A DNA stretch of 64,000 nt from Streptomyces minutiscleroticus (GCF_014650875.1 NZ_BMVU01000026.1:1-64000), one strand, 5' to 3'. Positions 51,561 to 60,197 are shown, counted from the stretch's first letter. The notes: generated from the sequence alone by a model not told the origin. A program made the numbers and translations.

Positions 51561-53162
51561 GTGAGTGCTGTGAGCGCCGAGGCGCCCCCTGCCCAGATGA
51601 AACCCCGTCAGATACTCCAGGCGATGTCCGGTCTGATGGCCGGCATGTTCGTGGCGATCCTGGCCGGAACGGTCGTCTCCAACGCGCTGCCCCGGATCAT
51701 CGCCGATCTCGGAGCCAGCCAGTCCTCCTACACGTGGGTGGTCACCGCCGAGCTGCTCGCCATGACGGCCACCGTGCCGTTGTGGGGCAAGCTCTCCGAC
51801 CTGTTCAACCAGAAGCTGCTGCTGCAGCTCTCGCTCGGCCTCTTCGTCGTCGGCTCGCTGGTGGCCGGCTTCTCGCACGGTGTCGGCCTGCTGATCGTGA
51901 GCCGCGTGATCCAGGGCATCGGCGCGGGCGGTCTCACCGCCCTCGCGCAGGTGGTCATGGCCGCGATCATCCCGCCGCGCGACCTCGGCCGCTACGGCGG
52001 CATCTTCGGCGCGGTGTTCGCCGTCGGCACCGTGGCCGGCCCGCTGGTCGGCGGTGTGCTGGTGGACACGGACTGGCTGGGCTGGCGCTGGTGCTTCTTC
52101 ATCGGCGTCCCCTTCGCCCTGGCCGCCATCGCCATCCTGCAGCGCACACTGCGACTGCCGACCGTACGCCGCGAGGTGAAGATCGACTGGCTGGGCGCCT
52201 TCCTGATCGTCGCCGGTGTCTGCGCCCTGCTGATCTGGACCTCGCTCGCGGGCAACCAGTTCGACTGGGCGTCCTGGCAGACCGCCGCGCTGACCGTCAC
52301 CGGCGCCGTGCTGCTGCTGGCGGCCGTCTTCGTGGAGTCGCGGGCGGCCGAGCCGGTCATCCCGCTCACGGTGTTCCGCAACCGCACCGTCACACTGGCC
52401 ACCCTCGCCAGCTTCTTCGTCGGTCTCGCGATGTTCGCCGGCTCGGTGTTCCTCGCCCAGTACTTCCAGGTCGCCCTCGGCAAGTCGCCCACGGTCGCGG
52501 GTCTGATGAGCCTGCCGATGATCGGCGGTCTGCTGGTCTCCTCCACCGTCGCGGGCCAGATCATCAGCCGTACCGGCCGCTGGAAGGCGTTCCTGATCGC
52601 CGGTGGCGTGATCATGGTCGCGGGTCTCGCCCTGCTGTCCATGCTGGACTCCGAGACCGGTTTCGGCGTACTCAGCCTCTACATGGTGGTACTGGGGGTC
52701 GGCGTCGGCATGTTGATGCAGAACCTGGTGCTGGCCGCGCAGAACGACGTCCCGGCGCATGAGCTGGGCGCCGCGACCTCGACCCTCTCCTTCTTCCGCA
52801 GCCTCGGCGGCACCGTCGGCACCAGCGTCCTGGGCGCGGTGCTCGCCAACCGTGTGGCCGACGAGATGGCCAAGGGGCTGGCGGGACTGCCCGCCGGTGC
52901 CACCGGCGACGCCGCCGGGGGTGCCTCCGGCGGCGGCCACGGGGCGGTGCCCAACGTGAGCACCCTGCCCGAACCGATCAAGGGTGTGGTCGAGCACGCC
53001 TACGGAGTGGCGACGGGCGACCTGTTCCTGATGGCCCTGCCCTTCGCGGTGATCGGCCTGATCGCCGTCCTCTTCATCAAGGAGAAGCCGCTCAAGACCA
53101 CCACGGCCCTGGAGCGCATGGCCGAGGAGGAGGCGGCTCCGCCCGCCGGTCTCGCCCACTGA
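51561..53162 (+). CDS. DHA2-family MFS drug exporter (14 helices, EmrB/QacA-like)
   Basis: 533 residues with the 14-helix DHA2 pattern. LAGTVVSNALPRIIADLGASQSSYTWVVTAELL contains the D1-type motif of drug:H+ antiporters and GKLSDLFNQKLLL motif A; motif C (GPLVGGVLVD) is in helix 5. A Gly/Ala-rich external loop (GAVPNVSTLPEPIKG) precedes the last helix. GTG 51561 with AAGGAATC upstream. Second gene of the operon with the TetR regulator, which is expected to release it on drug binding. A strong terminator follows. Confidence 0.9.
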   Translation: MSAVSAEAPPAQMKPRQILQAMSGLMAGMFVAILAGTVVSNALPRIIADLGASQSSYTWVVTAELLAMTATVPLWGKLSDLFNQKLLLQLSLGLFVVGSLVAGFSHGVGLLIVSRVIQGIGAGGLTALAQVVMAAIIPPRDLGRYGGIFGAVFAVGTVAGPLVGGVLVDTDWLGWRWCFFIGVPFALAAIAILQRTLRLPTVRREVKIDWLGAFLIVAGVCALLIWTSLAGNQFDWASWQTAALTVTGAVLLLAAVFVESRAAEPVIPLTVFRNRTVTLATLASFFVGLAMFAGSVFLAQYFQVALGKSPTVAGLMSLPMIGGLLVSSTVAGQIISRTGRWKAFLIAGGVIMVAGLALLSMLDSETGFGVLSLYMVVLGVGVGMLMQNLVLAAQNDVPAHELGAATSTLSFFRSLGGTVGTSVLGAVLANRVADEMAKGLAGLPAGATGDAAGGASGGGHGAVPNVSTLPEPIKGVVEHAYGVATGDLFLMALPFAVIGLIAVLFIKEKPLKTTTALERMAEEEAAPPAGLAH

Positions 53163-53242
53163 CGGGCGGAAGTCCCACCGTCCCGTGCGGGGTGCCCGGT
53201 CCCGCGCACCCTGCACGGGACCCGGGCACCCCGCCACCGCCA

Positions 53243-53280
53243 CCCGCGGAGTCCGTCCGGTCCCGGACGGACTCCGCGGG
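53243..53280. terminator. Bidirectional terminator between exporter and lipoprotein genes
   Basis: Perfect 17-bp stem (53243-53259 with 53264-53280, plus a flanking A-T pair) with a GTCC loop. A second, overlapping set of inverted repeats lies just upstream (53181-53238). Confidence 0.8.
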
Positions 53281-53319
53281 TCCGTGCGTTCATCCGCGTC
53301 CGCCCGCACCCACGTGCGG

Positions 53320-53754
53320 TCACCCGCCGATCAGCCGCCGGACCTCCGTGGGAAGGCCGCCGTCGCGGTGGACGGCGACGAGCCGGACGTCGTCGGGCGC
53401 GTCCCCCACGGCGATGGCGACACCGGGGTCCATGCCCTCCACCGCGTAGGCGGCCGCCGACGTCGCCACCGTGTCCGTGCCGTCATCGTCGTTCGGTGTG
53501 TCGTCGCACGGGGGGAGGACGGCGGTGCCGATCCTGTCGGCCACGGTGAATCCGTCGTCGGCCACGTCCATGTACCTGCGGCCGTCGAACTCGACCATGT
53601 AGGCGCACGACGCGGCGGGCACGCCACCGTCGCTCGCGGTCGTCGTACAGGCCACGGGCACCAGGGCCATGGCCGCCACCGGCAGCGGCCACAGGGGCCG
53701 GCGCCGGCCCCGACGCCGGCCGTCGGCCCGGCCGGAAGCGGTTGCCACGCTCAT
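53320..53754 (-). CDS. Small lipoprotein (DUF6281-like)
   Basis: 144 residues from ATG 53754 (GAAGG upstream). Arg-rich start, hydrophobic core and lipobox-like VPVACT give a likely lipoprotein anchored at Cys36. The mature part contains CAYMVEFDGRRYMDVADDGFTVADRIGTAVLPPCDDTP with two further cysteines that may pair. It resembles a small Streptomyces lipoprotein family I associate with DUF6281, from memory only. Function unknown. Convergent with the drug exporter. Confidence 0.65.
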   Translation of the reverse strand: MSVATASGRADGRRRGRRRPLWPLPVAAMALVPVACTTTASDGGVPAASCAYMVEFDGRRYMDVADDGFTVADRIGTAVLPPCDDTPNDDDGTDTVATSAAAYAVEGMDPGVAIAVGDAPDDVRLVAVHRDGGLPTEVRRLIGG

Positions 53755-53917
53755 CGGAACACCTTCTCTCGCAGTCTCGCCCGGGCGGCGGCGAAGCCGA
53801 CGCCCCGTACTCCGACGCCGCCGCGGCCCGGTTCGTTCACCACCGCCTGTTCCGCCCGCCGGGAGAAGCGTGCCGCGCGGCCGGGACGCGGGCGCGAGGC
53901 AGGAGTAGCGTGGCCGT

Positions 53918-55720
53918 ATGAGCCGACCTGCGGACGAGCAGCCGTCGGTGAGTCCGGCCAGGCCGGCGGATTCGGCGGGCGGTGTACCGGTGGCGGCGGA
54001 GGACGCCCGTTCCTCCGAGGACGAGGTTCGCTCCTCCGAGGACGGCGCTCGCTCCCTCGAGGGCGAGGCCCGTCCCTTCGGGGAGGCCGTCGTGGTCGGT
54101 GCGGGCGTCGCCGGTCTGCTCGCGGCCCGTGCCCTGTCCGACAGCTTCCGCCGCGTCACACTCGTCGAACGCGACCGTCTCGGCACGGGGCGCGCCCCGC
54201 GTTCCGGCGTGCCGCAGGCACACCACATCCACGCGCTGACCACCCGCGGCGGCGCGCTGATCGAGGCCATGTTCCCCGGGTTCAGGCAGGAGTTGAGTGA
54301 AGCCGGGGCGCCGGTGTTCGACGCCGGCGCCGACGCCCGCGCCCTGTTCGCCGACGGCTGGGCACCGCGTTCCGGGACGATGGGCGTGCGCCTGCAGGCC
54401 TTCACCCGCCCCTTCCTGGAGTTCCACCTGCGGCGGCGGGTCGTCGCGCTGCCGGGCGTACGCCTGCGGGACGGCTGCCGGGTCGTGGGACTGGACACGG
54501 CCCGCGGACGTGTGACCGGTGTGACCGCCCACGACCGGAGCACCGACCCCGGCGTACGGGACGCTGACGCAGGCACCGGCACCGGCGTACGGGACGCCGA
54601 CGTCGGCACCGGCACCGGCACCGGCACCGGCGTACGGGACGCCGACGTCGGCACCGGCACCGGCACCGGCGTACGGAACACCGGTACCGGCGCCGCCGGC
54701 CGGAACGCCGGCACCTTCGTACTGAAGGCCGATCTGGTCGTCGTGGCCGCCGGCCGCTCCTCGCATCTGCCCACGTGGCTGGCCGACCTCGGACTGCCGC
54801 ACCCCCGTGAGACCGTGCTGGACGCGCCCGTGGGCTACGCCTCCCGTCTGTACGACAACCCCGGTGGCCGCTGGCCCGACTGGGTGCTCATGGTCGAGTT
54901 CCTCCAGGCCCCGTCGGTCCGCCGCGGCTGCTTCGCCACCAGGGTCGAGGAAGGGCGGTTCTTCGTCACCCTGCAGGGCGTCGGGGACGACCGCCCGCCG
55001 CACGGCGACGAGGGCTTCGCGGAGTTCGCCGGGTCCCTGCGCGCTCCCCTCGCCGACGTCCTGGCGCCCCTGCGCCCGCGCACATCGCCCCGGACGTACG
55101 CGCTCACCGGAAACCGCCGCCTGGCCTACCACCGTCTGCGGCGCTGGCCCGACGGACTGGTCGCTCTCGGCGACGCGGTCTGCGTCTTCAACCCCGTCTA
55201 CGGGCAGGGCATGGGCGTGGCCGCGCTCGAGGCCGCCCTGCTGCGCGAGGTCCTCGCACCCCACGCGCGCCGCGCGGCCGCACTCCCGGGCGCGTCCCCG
55301 TCCCCGTCCCCGTACGCGAGCCTGCCGCCGGGCGTCACGCGCCGCTTCCAGCGGAGGCTGGCCCGGCTCACGCTCGAACCGTGGCTGCTGTCGACCTCCA
55401 CCGACTGGGGCTGGCAGCAGCGCGCACCGTCGCTGCCGCACCGGATGGCACTGTGGTACCTGCGGGGCGTGCTGCGCGCCTCGACCACCGAGCCGGAGGT
55501 GTACACGAGGTTCGTCCGCGTGCTCAACATGCTGTCGCGGCCGACGGCACTGCTCCACCCACGGGTCGTCACGAAGGTCCTGGCCGGCGGCCTGCCGACA
55601 CGGGCACGGGTACGGACACGGACACGGGTACGGCCACGGGCACGTACGCGAAGGCGTGCACGGAGCGGTACGGCCCGGGGCGCCGGAGGCGGAGCGGAGC
55701 AGGTCGGACCAGGCCCGTGA
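53918..55720 (+). CDS. FAD-dependent oxidoreductase (monooxygenase-like) with tandem-repeat insertions
   Basis: 600 residues. Class-A flavoprotein fold: AVVVGAGVAGLLAARALSD (FAD motif, about residues 57-75), ADLVVVAAGRSSHLP and VALGDAVCVFNPVYGQGMGVAALEAALL (GD motif). The last two parts match FAD-binding monooxygenases/geranylgeranyl-reductase-like proteins without a defined substrate. Three low-complexity stretches are unusual: (A/V)RS(S/L)E(D/G) repeats near residue 30, GTGTGVRDADV repeats (about residues 210-260) placed between two strands of the FAD domain, and an Arg/Thr repeat tail at the C-terminus. ATG 53918 chosen; no strong ribosome site. Confidence 0.78.
   Translation: MSRPADEQPSVSPARPADSAGGVPVAAEDARSSEDEVRSSEDGARSLEGEARPFGEAVVVGAGVAGLLAARALSDSFRRVTLVERDRLGTGRAPRSGVPQAHHIHALTTRGGALIEAMFPGFRQELSEAGAPVFDAGADARALFADGWAPRSGTMGVRLQAFTRPFLEFHLRRRVVALPGVRLRDGCRVVGLDTARGRVTGVTAHDRSTDPGVRDADAGTGTGVRDADVGTGTGTGTGVRDADVGTGTGTGVRNTGTGAAGRNAGTFVLKADLVVVAAGRSSHLPTWLADLGLPHPRETVLDAPVGYASRLYDNPGGRWPDWVLMVEFLQAPSVRRGCFATRVEEGRFFVTLQGVGDDRPPHGDEGFAEFAGSLRAPLADVLAPLRPRTSPRTYALTGNRRLAYHRLRRWPDGLVALGDAVCVFNPVYGQGMGVAALEAALLREVLAPHARRAAALPGASPSPSPYASLPPGVTRRFQRRLARLTLEPWLLSTSTDWGWQQRAPSLPHRMALWYLRGVLRASTTEPEVYTRFVRVLNMLSRPTALLHPRVVTKVLAGGLPTRARVRTRTRVRPRARTRRRARSGTARGAGGGAEQVGPGP
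54551..54690 (+). repeat. In-frame tandem repeat in the FAD oxidoreductase gene
   Basis: About three copies of a 36-48-bp unit (GTACGGGACGCCGACG followed by several GGCACC), encoding VRDADVGTGTG units of variable length. Unit length changes in steps of six bases through the GGCACC sub-repeat, which keeps the frame. Confidence 0.85.
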
Positions 55721-56071
55721 CGGTCATCCGCACGCACGTCGGCCGGCAGCGGGCGGCCGCGGTCGACGGCGCGGACCGCCGCCGTACGCGTGTCCTCGGC
55801 CGGCGGCGACGCCTCGACGTGCGGTTCCACGTCCGGCCGCGGGCCGGTGCCGCACCCGCCGCGGTCCTGCCCGCCCCTGCCGCGGAGGCCGCCGCGCCCC
55901 ACACCGTTCACACGCGCGTCCGCCTCGGCGGACGCGCGCATCGCGTCCCGCGTGTCCGCCGAACCGCGGTCCGGGACCGGGCGCCACGGCGACCGCCCGC
56001 CGAGGCAGGCACCGGCCCGCGGCCGCCCGCCGGACGGACGCCGTGGGCGGGCAGGGACCGCACCGCGGCCG
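55721..56071. terminator. 351-bp convergent gap with terminator hairpin
   Basis: No gene seen between the FAD oxidoreductase and the serine hydrolase. A hairpin with an 11-bp stem and a CTCG tetraloop (55913-55938) is the likely bidirectional terminator. Confidence 0.55.
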
Positions 56072-57217
56072 TCAGCCCTCCAGGCACCCGCGCACCGCCG
56101 AGACCAGGCGGGTGGCGCGGGCGTCACCGTGGCCGATCATGCGGTTGGCGACGTAGGCGAACCCCACGCCGAACCCGTCGTCGCCGAAGGCGAACTGACC
56201 GCCCGCCCCGTCGTTGCCGAAGCTGCGCGGCCCGAGCAGCGGCCGGAAACCGGGCGAGTCCAGCAGGAAGCCAGAGCCCCAGCGCGCCCCGGCGTCGAAG
56301 CCCAGCCAGCCCTTGCCCGACGACACCTCCCGGACCGCGTCCGTGACGGTGTCCGGTGCCAGCAGCCGCTCCCGGCCGTCGACGCCGGTCACCGCCGCCG
56401 CGTACAGCCCGGCGAGTCCGCCCGCCGACGCGGTGGCGCCGGCGCCGGGCAGTTCCATGCCGAGCAGGGCCGGGTCGTTCCAGCCGTGGGGCTCGTCGAG
56501 ACCGGGGAAGACCAGCGCGCCGTTCATCGTCACGATGCGGGTGAGCAGGTGCTCGGGCCCCGGCATCCCGGGCCGCCCCTCGGCCTCGAAGAGCCGGGCG
56601 CGGCCGTCCGCCTCCGCGGCGGGCAGCCCGATCCAGGCGCGCAGTCCCAGCGGGTCGCCCACCGCCCGGCGGAACCAGGCGCCCGGGGTGAGTCCGGTGA
56701 CGCGCCGGACGACCTCGCCGAGGAGGAAGCCGAAGACGTGACCGTGGTACTCGTACGCGGTGTCCGGCTCCCACAGCGGTCGCTGCTCCTCGACGGCGCG
56801 CACCACGGGCGTCCAGGCGGCGATCTCCTCGAAGGAGAGCACCCGGTCCAGGACGGGGACCCCGGCCCGGTGCCCGAGCACCATGCGGCAGGTGATCGCC
56901 TCCTTCCCGTGCCGGGCGAACTCCGGCCAGTACCGGCCGACCGGCGCGTCCAGGTCGAGGCGCCCCTCCTGCGCGAGCAGGTGGACGCAGAGGCTCACGA
57001 TGCCCTTGGCGCAGGAGAAGACCGGTACCACCGTGTCCCGGGCCCACGGCCGCCCCGTCCGCTCGTCCGCGACCCCCGCCCACAGGTCCACGACCTTGCG
57101 GCCGCCCGCGAACACCGTCACCGCCGCGCCCAGTTCGGGGAACTCGGTGAAGTTCCGCGAGAACGCGTCGGCCACGGCCCCGAAGCGCTCGTCGGCGAAT
57201 CCGTGACACTGTTCCAC
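56072..57217 (-). CDS. Serine hydrolase, beta-lactamase/class-C esterase (EstB) family
   Basis: 381 residues from GTG 57217 (GAGGGA eight bases upstream). Serine beta-lactamase-like fold: S-x-x-K motif in VVPVFSCAKG (Ser68, Lys71), the tyrosine motif in AYEYHGHVFGFLLGEVVRR and a C-terminal GNDGAGGQFAFGDD block in place of KTG/HTG. Such proteins are usually esterases or D-aminopeptidase-like hydrolases, not true beta-lactamases. No signal peptide, so cytosolic. Divergent from the DUF6411-like gene over a repeat-rich region. Confidence 0.84.
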   Translation of the reverse strand: MEQCHGFADERFGAVADAFSRNFTEFPELGAAVTVFAGGRKVVDLWAGVADERTGRPWARDTVVPVFSCAKGIVSLCVHLLAQEGRLDLDAPVGRYWPEFARHGKEAITCRMVLGHRAGVPVLDRVLSFEEIAAWTPVVRAVEEQRPLWEPDTAYEYHGHVFGFLLGEVVRRVTGLTPGAWFRRAVGDPLGLRAWIGLPAAEADGRARLFEAEGRPGMPGPEHLLTRIVTMNGALVFPGLDEPHGWNDPALLGMELPGAGATASAGGLAGLYAAAVTGVDGRERLLAPDTVTDAVREVSSGKGWLGFDAGARWGSGFLLDSPGFRPLLGPRSFGNDGAGGQFAFGDDGFGVGFAYVANRMIGHGDARATRLVSAVRGCLEG

Positions 57218-57672
57218 CGCTACCGTCCCTCGTGTGGTCGTCGTCCGGCGCTCCGATGTCCGGCGCGGAGGCACCGGGCCGCGCGCCGCCGCTCCGCGGC
57301 CCGTCGGCCGGGTCACGCTACGGGCAGGACGCGCTCCGGCACGAACGATTTACCGATCACCGGTGGTCACCGATCACGGTCACCGATCACCCGTCACCGA
57401 TCGTCGGCCGCCGCCGACGGCCGACGGTGCCCGGCCGTGGACACCGAACGCCGATCACCGGGTGGCCGGGGTGCCGCCCCGGGCCCTCGCGCGGTCCGTT
57501 TCCGCCGTTCCTCCCGCCGCGCCTTTCTTCACGTCACACGTTCGGCGTAATTCCGGTACCCCCGGGCATGCGCACCACTGTGCGGTCGCCGGTCGCCCGC
57601 CGCGTCCCCAAACGCGGCGCCGCGAGCCCGGCGGGCCGCTCGTTCTGCCAGCCAACAGAGGTGAGGTGTGTC
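57218..57672. repeat. 455-bp gap with iteron-like ACCGATCAC repeats
   Basis: No gene seen. ACCGATCAC occurs at 57352, 57369 and 57382, with ACCGATC at 57396 and CCGATCACC again near 57449; the spacing is 13-17 bp, mostly as TCACCGATCAC. They lie between two divergent genes and could be regulator-binding repeats. Confidence 0.6.
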
Positions 57673-57915
57673 ATGGTCGTCGCAGGCATCGTGGCGGTGT
57701 GTGCCGTACTGCTCGTCCTGGCCTTCCTGGTGCCGCGGCTGTCGCGCCACCCCGAGCGCGGTACGCAGCGCACGCTCGGGGCCGGTTCGCAGGCCGCGGG
57801 CAAGGCGCCGGGCCGGCTCGGCCGCTGGCTGAGCAAGCCGTTCAACAGCAGCTCCCGTGCGGTGGGCCGCAGCGGCTCCACGGGGCGCAAGGCCCGTGGC
57901 CACATGCCGTTCTGA
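57673..57915 (+). CDS. Small single-helix membrane protein (DUF6411-like)
   Basis: 80 residues. One N-terminal membrane helix (VVAGIVAVCAVLLVLAFLVPRLS) and a basic, Ser/Gly-rich cytosolic tail (GRWLSKPFNSSSRAVGRSGSTGRKARGHMPF). The pattern matches a small Streptomyces family I associate with DUF6411, from memory. AGGTGAGGTGTG precedes ATG 57673. It sits 101 bp upstream of ppk2 and may share its transcript. Function unknown. Confidence 0.75.
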   Translation: MVVAGIVAVCAVLLVLAFLVPRLSRHPERGTQRTLGAGSQAAGKAPGRLGRWLSKPFNSSSRAVGRSGSTGRKARGHMPF

Positions 57916-58016
57916 CCCACTGTTCCGCCCCGCCCCCTCCGGGCGGGCCGTCCGAACCCTGCGTACCGGTCGCACCGGTCCGAGAGCCCGGAAAAGTCCG
58001 AGAAAGGGACCCGCAC

Positions 58017-59027
58017 GTGGCCGAACCCGTACCCGCGCGAGAGGCGATCCCTCCGAACGCCGCGGGCACCCGCGACGACGTCGACCTGCTGGAGGGCCTG
58101 CTCGTCGACGAGGAGCGGCCCGAGCAGCCGATCCTGCTCGACGCCGAGGGCCGGCCCCTCGACACCTGGCGCGAGAACTACCCGTACGACAAGAAGCTCG
58201 GCCGCAAGGAGTACGAGCGCCAGAAGAGGATCCTGCAGATCGAGCTGCTCAAACTGCAGAGGTGGGTGAAGGAGACCGGGCAGCGCGTCGTCGTGGTGTG
58301 CGAGGGCCGCGACGCCGCGGGCAAGGGCGGCACCATCAAGCGCTTCACCGAACGCCTCAACCCCCGCGGCGCGCGGGTCGTCGCCCTGGAGAAGCCGACG
58401 GAGCGCGAGGCCGGACAGTGGTACTTCCAGCGGTACGTGACCCACCTGCCCGCGCCCGGCGAGATCGTGTTCTTCGACCGGTCCTGGTACAACCGGGCGG
58501 GCGTGGAGCGGGTCATGGGGTTCTGCACGCCCGAGCAGTACCGGCACTTCTACGCCCAGGCGCCGGTCTTCGAGAAGATGCTCACCGACGACGGCATCGT
58601 CCTGGTGAAGTTCTGGTTCTCCGTCTCCCGCAACGAGCAGCGCACCCGCTTCGCCATCCGCCAGGTCGACCCGGTGCGACAGTGGAAGCTGTCACCCACC
58701 GACCTGGCCTCGCTGGACCTGTGGGACGCCTACACCGAGGCCAAGGTCGACATGTTCCGGGCGACGGACACACCCCACGCCCCGTGGACCGTGGTGAAGA
58801 ACAACGACAAGCGCCGGGGCCGCATCGAGGCCATGCGGCACCTGCTGCTGCGCTGCGACTACGCGTCCAAGGACGAGGAGGCCGTGGGCGCCGCCGACCC
58901 GCGCATCATCGGCGCCGCCAACACCCTCCTGGAGCACGGCGAGGAGCCCACCGACCTGTCGCCCACCCCGCTGTCACCGCAGCTCGACGGCCCCGGGGAG
59001 CACCCCGAGGACCCCGACCGGGAGTGA
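58017..59027 (+). CDS. ppk2: Polyphosphate kinase 2
   Basis: 336 residues, single-domain PPK2. Walker A in VVCEGRDAAGKGGTIKRF, the conserved EKPTEREAGQWYFQRYV, Walker B FFDRSWYNRAGVERVMGF and the lid region KFWFSVSRNEQRTRF are complete. PPK2 enzymes transfer phosphate between polyphosphate and nucleoside (di)phosphates, mostly making ATP or GTP from polyP in the cytosol; the class (I, II or III) cannot be fixed here. GTG 58017 follows AAAGGGA. PolyP-driven nucleotide supply fits the stress and low-oxygen theme of the window. A hairpin follows the stop. Confidence 0.9.
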   Translation: MAEPVPAREAIPPNAAGTRDDVDLLEGLLVDEERPEQPILLDAEGRPLDTWRENYPYDKKLGRKEYERQKRILQIELLKLQRWVKETGQRVVVVCEGRDAAGKGGTIKRFTERLNPRGARVVALEKPTEREAGQWYFQRYVTHLPAPGEIVFFDRSWYNRAGVERVMGFCTPEQYRHFYAQAPVFEKMLTDDGIVLVKFWFSVSRNEQRTRFAIRQVDPVRQWKLSPTDLASLDLWDAYTEAKVDMFRATDTPHAPWTVVKNNDKRRGRIEAMRHLLLRCDYASKDEEAVGAADPRIIGAANTLLEHGEEPTDLSPTPLSPQLDGPGEHPEDPDRE

Positions 59028-59035
59028 CGGAGGGA

Positions 59036-59055
59036 CGGGGCCGCGCCCGGCCCCG
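59036..59055. terminator. Hairpin after ppk2
   Basis: Perfect 7-bp stem CGGGGCC/GGCCCCG with a 6-nt loop, 9 bp past the ppk2 stop and between convergent genes. Confidence 0.45.
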
Positions 59056-59069
59056 GCGGGCGACACACG

Positions 59070-59533
59070 TCAGCCGAGGAGGAAGACGTCCGGTTCGACG
59101 GTGTCGGGGCGGCGTTCGCCGCGGGCCGCGAAGAGCCGTTCGTCGATCCGGGCGAGGCGGGGGGACGCGGTGGCGAAGCGGGGCGTGCCGCGGAAGCAGA
59201 CGCGCTCGGCCGGCACCTCCTCGCCGCGGACGACGGCGGCGATGTCCTCCGCGGCGCCCGTGCGGATGCCGGCGTTGCGGATCGCGACGGGCTCTCCGCG
59301 GTCGGTCTCCAGCGCGTACTGGGCGACGGCCTCGGTCGGTGCGGCGGTGCGCAGCACCTGGTTGTCGGCCCCCGCCGGGAGGACCCTGCCCCGCACGTCC
59401 GGCCCCTCGAAGGTGCCACCGGTGATCGGGACCGGCCGCCGGTGGCCGCCGGACGCCGGGCCGAGGCCGATCGGTGCGGCGACGCGGGCCGAAAGGTGTG
59501 CGAAGAACGCAGCTCAGGAGGCGGAGATGCCAT
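59070..59533 (-). pseudogene. DUF3237-family gene with a 5' frameshift
   Basis: Most of a DUF3237 beta-barrel is readable: LSARVAAPIGLGPASGGHRR, PVPITGGTFEGPDVRGRVLPAGADNQV, YALETDRGEPVAIRN and the closing RIDERLFAARGERRPDTVEPDVF. This frame has a TGA at 59514-59516 and no start codon before GTG 59396, inside the domain. The ATG at 59533 (MASPPPELR) is in another frame; a single missing base at about 59508 would join them, and the total of 464 bp (two more than a multiple of three) agrees. Either a real frameshift or a base-calling error. It lies 22 bp downstream of padC in the same direction. Confidence 0.65.
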
Positions 59534-59555
59534 GGCGTCGTCCGTGTCCGTGCGC

Positions 59556-60089
59556 TCAGTCGGTGCGGTCGGCGAAGCCGGCGGGAAGGTCCGCGGGGGC
59601 GACGGACACCACGCTCTCGTCGTCCTCGCCGACGTACTCGAACAGCGTGATCCGCGCGAACTCCGGGACGACGTAGATGGGGTACGTGGGCCCGGCGTCG
59701 CGGTAGGCGCGCATCTCGTCCAGGTGGTCGTTCTGGTAGAGGACGGTCCTGCCGCCGTCCTGCTCGATCCACTGCGGGAAGAAGATGGTGCCGTGCAGGA
59801 CGCGCCGGCCGGGCAGGACGTTGACGACGACGGAGGTGCCGGTCGGCTCGTTCCAGGAGACCTTGTAGACGTCGTCGGCGAGCTGCACCAGGTCGACCTC
59901 CTGGTCCTTGACCCAGCGGCCGCCGACCATGCCGGTGTGGATGCGGTAGTCGATGGTGGTGGCGTTCTTGACGTACATCTCGTACTGCCAGCCGTTGGCG
60001 TAGGTGTAGATGAAGCGGTGCCCGACGATCCCGGAGAGGTCCTGCGGCGGGACGGGGTCGGCGACGGTGGTCACGTGCTCGCTCGACAT
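59556..60089 (-). CDS. padC: Phenolic acid decarboxylase
   Basis: 177 residues. The sequence follows the PAD/PadC family almost end to end: GHRFIYTYANGWQYEMYVKNATTIDYRIHTGMVGGRWVKDQ, YKVSWNEPTGTSVVV, LHGTIFFPQWI, YQNDHLDEMRAYRD and YPIYVVPEFARIT. The conserved Tyr/Arg/Glu residues of the lipocalin-like barrel (Y-x-Y near the start, YRIHTGM, NEPTGT) are present. PAD enzymes decarboxylate p-coumaric, caffeic and ferulic acid to vinylphenols without a cofactor, a detoxification step. AAGGAG precedes ATG 60089. A MarR-type regulator is divergent across two operator-like repeats. Confidence 0.93.
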   Translation of the reverse strand: MSSEHVTTVADPVPPQDLSGIVGHRFIYTYANGWQYEMYVKNATTIDYRIHTGMVGGRWVKDQEVDLVQLADDVYKVSWNEPTGTSVVVNVLPGRRVLHGTIFFPQWIEQDGGRTVLYQNDHLDEMRAYRDAGPTYPIYVVPEFARITLFEYVGEDDESVVSVAPADLPAGFADRTD

Positions 60090-60140
60090 GGTGGTGCTCC
60101 TTGCCTCGTGCCAGGGGCGCTGTGCGCGCCCCACGGGCGA

Positions 60141-60170
60141 TTTTGTCACAAAACTGTTTTGCTGCAAAAC
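60141..60170. promoter_or_regulatory. Tandem palindromic operators between padC and the MarR gene
   Basis: TTTTG-TCA-CAAAA (60141-60153) and GTTTTG-CTG-CAAAAC (60156-60170), both perfect inverted repeats with 3-bp centres, about 16 bp apart, followed by AAAAC. They form an AT-rich island in the 108-bp divergent gap, as expected for MarR dimers repressing both genes. Confidence 0.7.
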
Positions 60171-60197
60171 AAAACGGTGGGAGTGCAGACTGGACGC

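Noticed and set aside
58017..58017. OsdR-type box upstream of ppk2 (GGGCCGTCCGAACCC near 57940)
   Set aside because: The right half and spacing do not match the palindrome seen at 4862 and 17523; too weak to list as a site.
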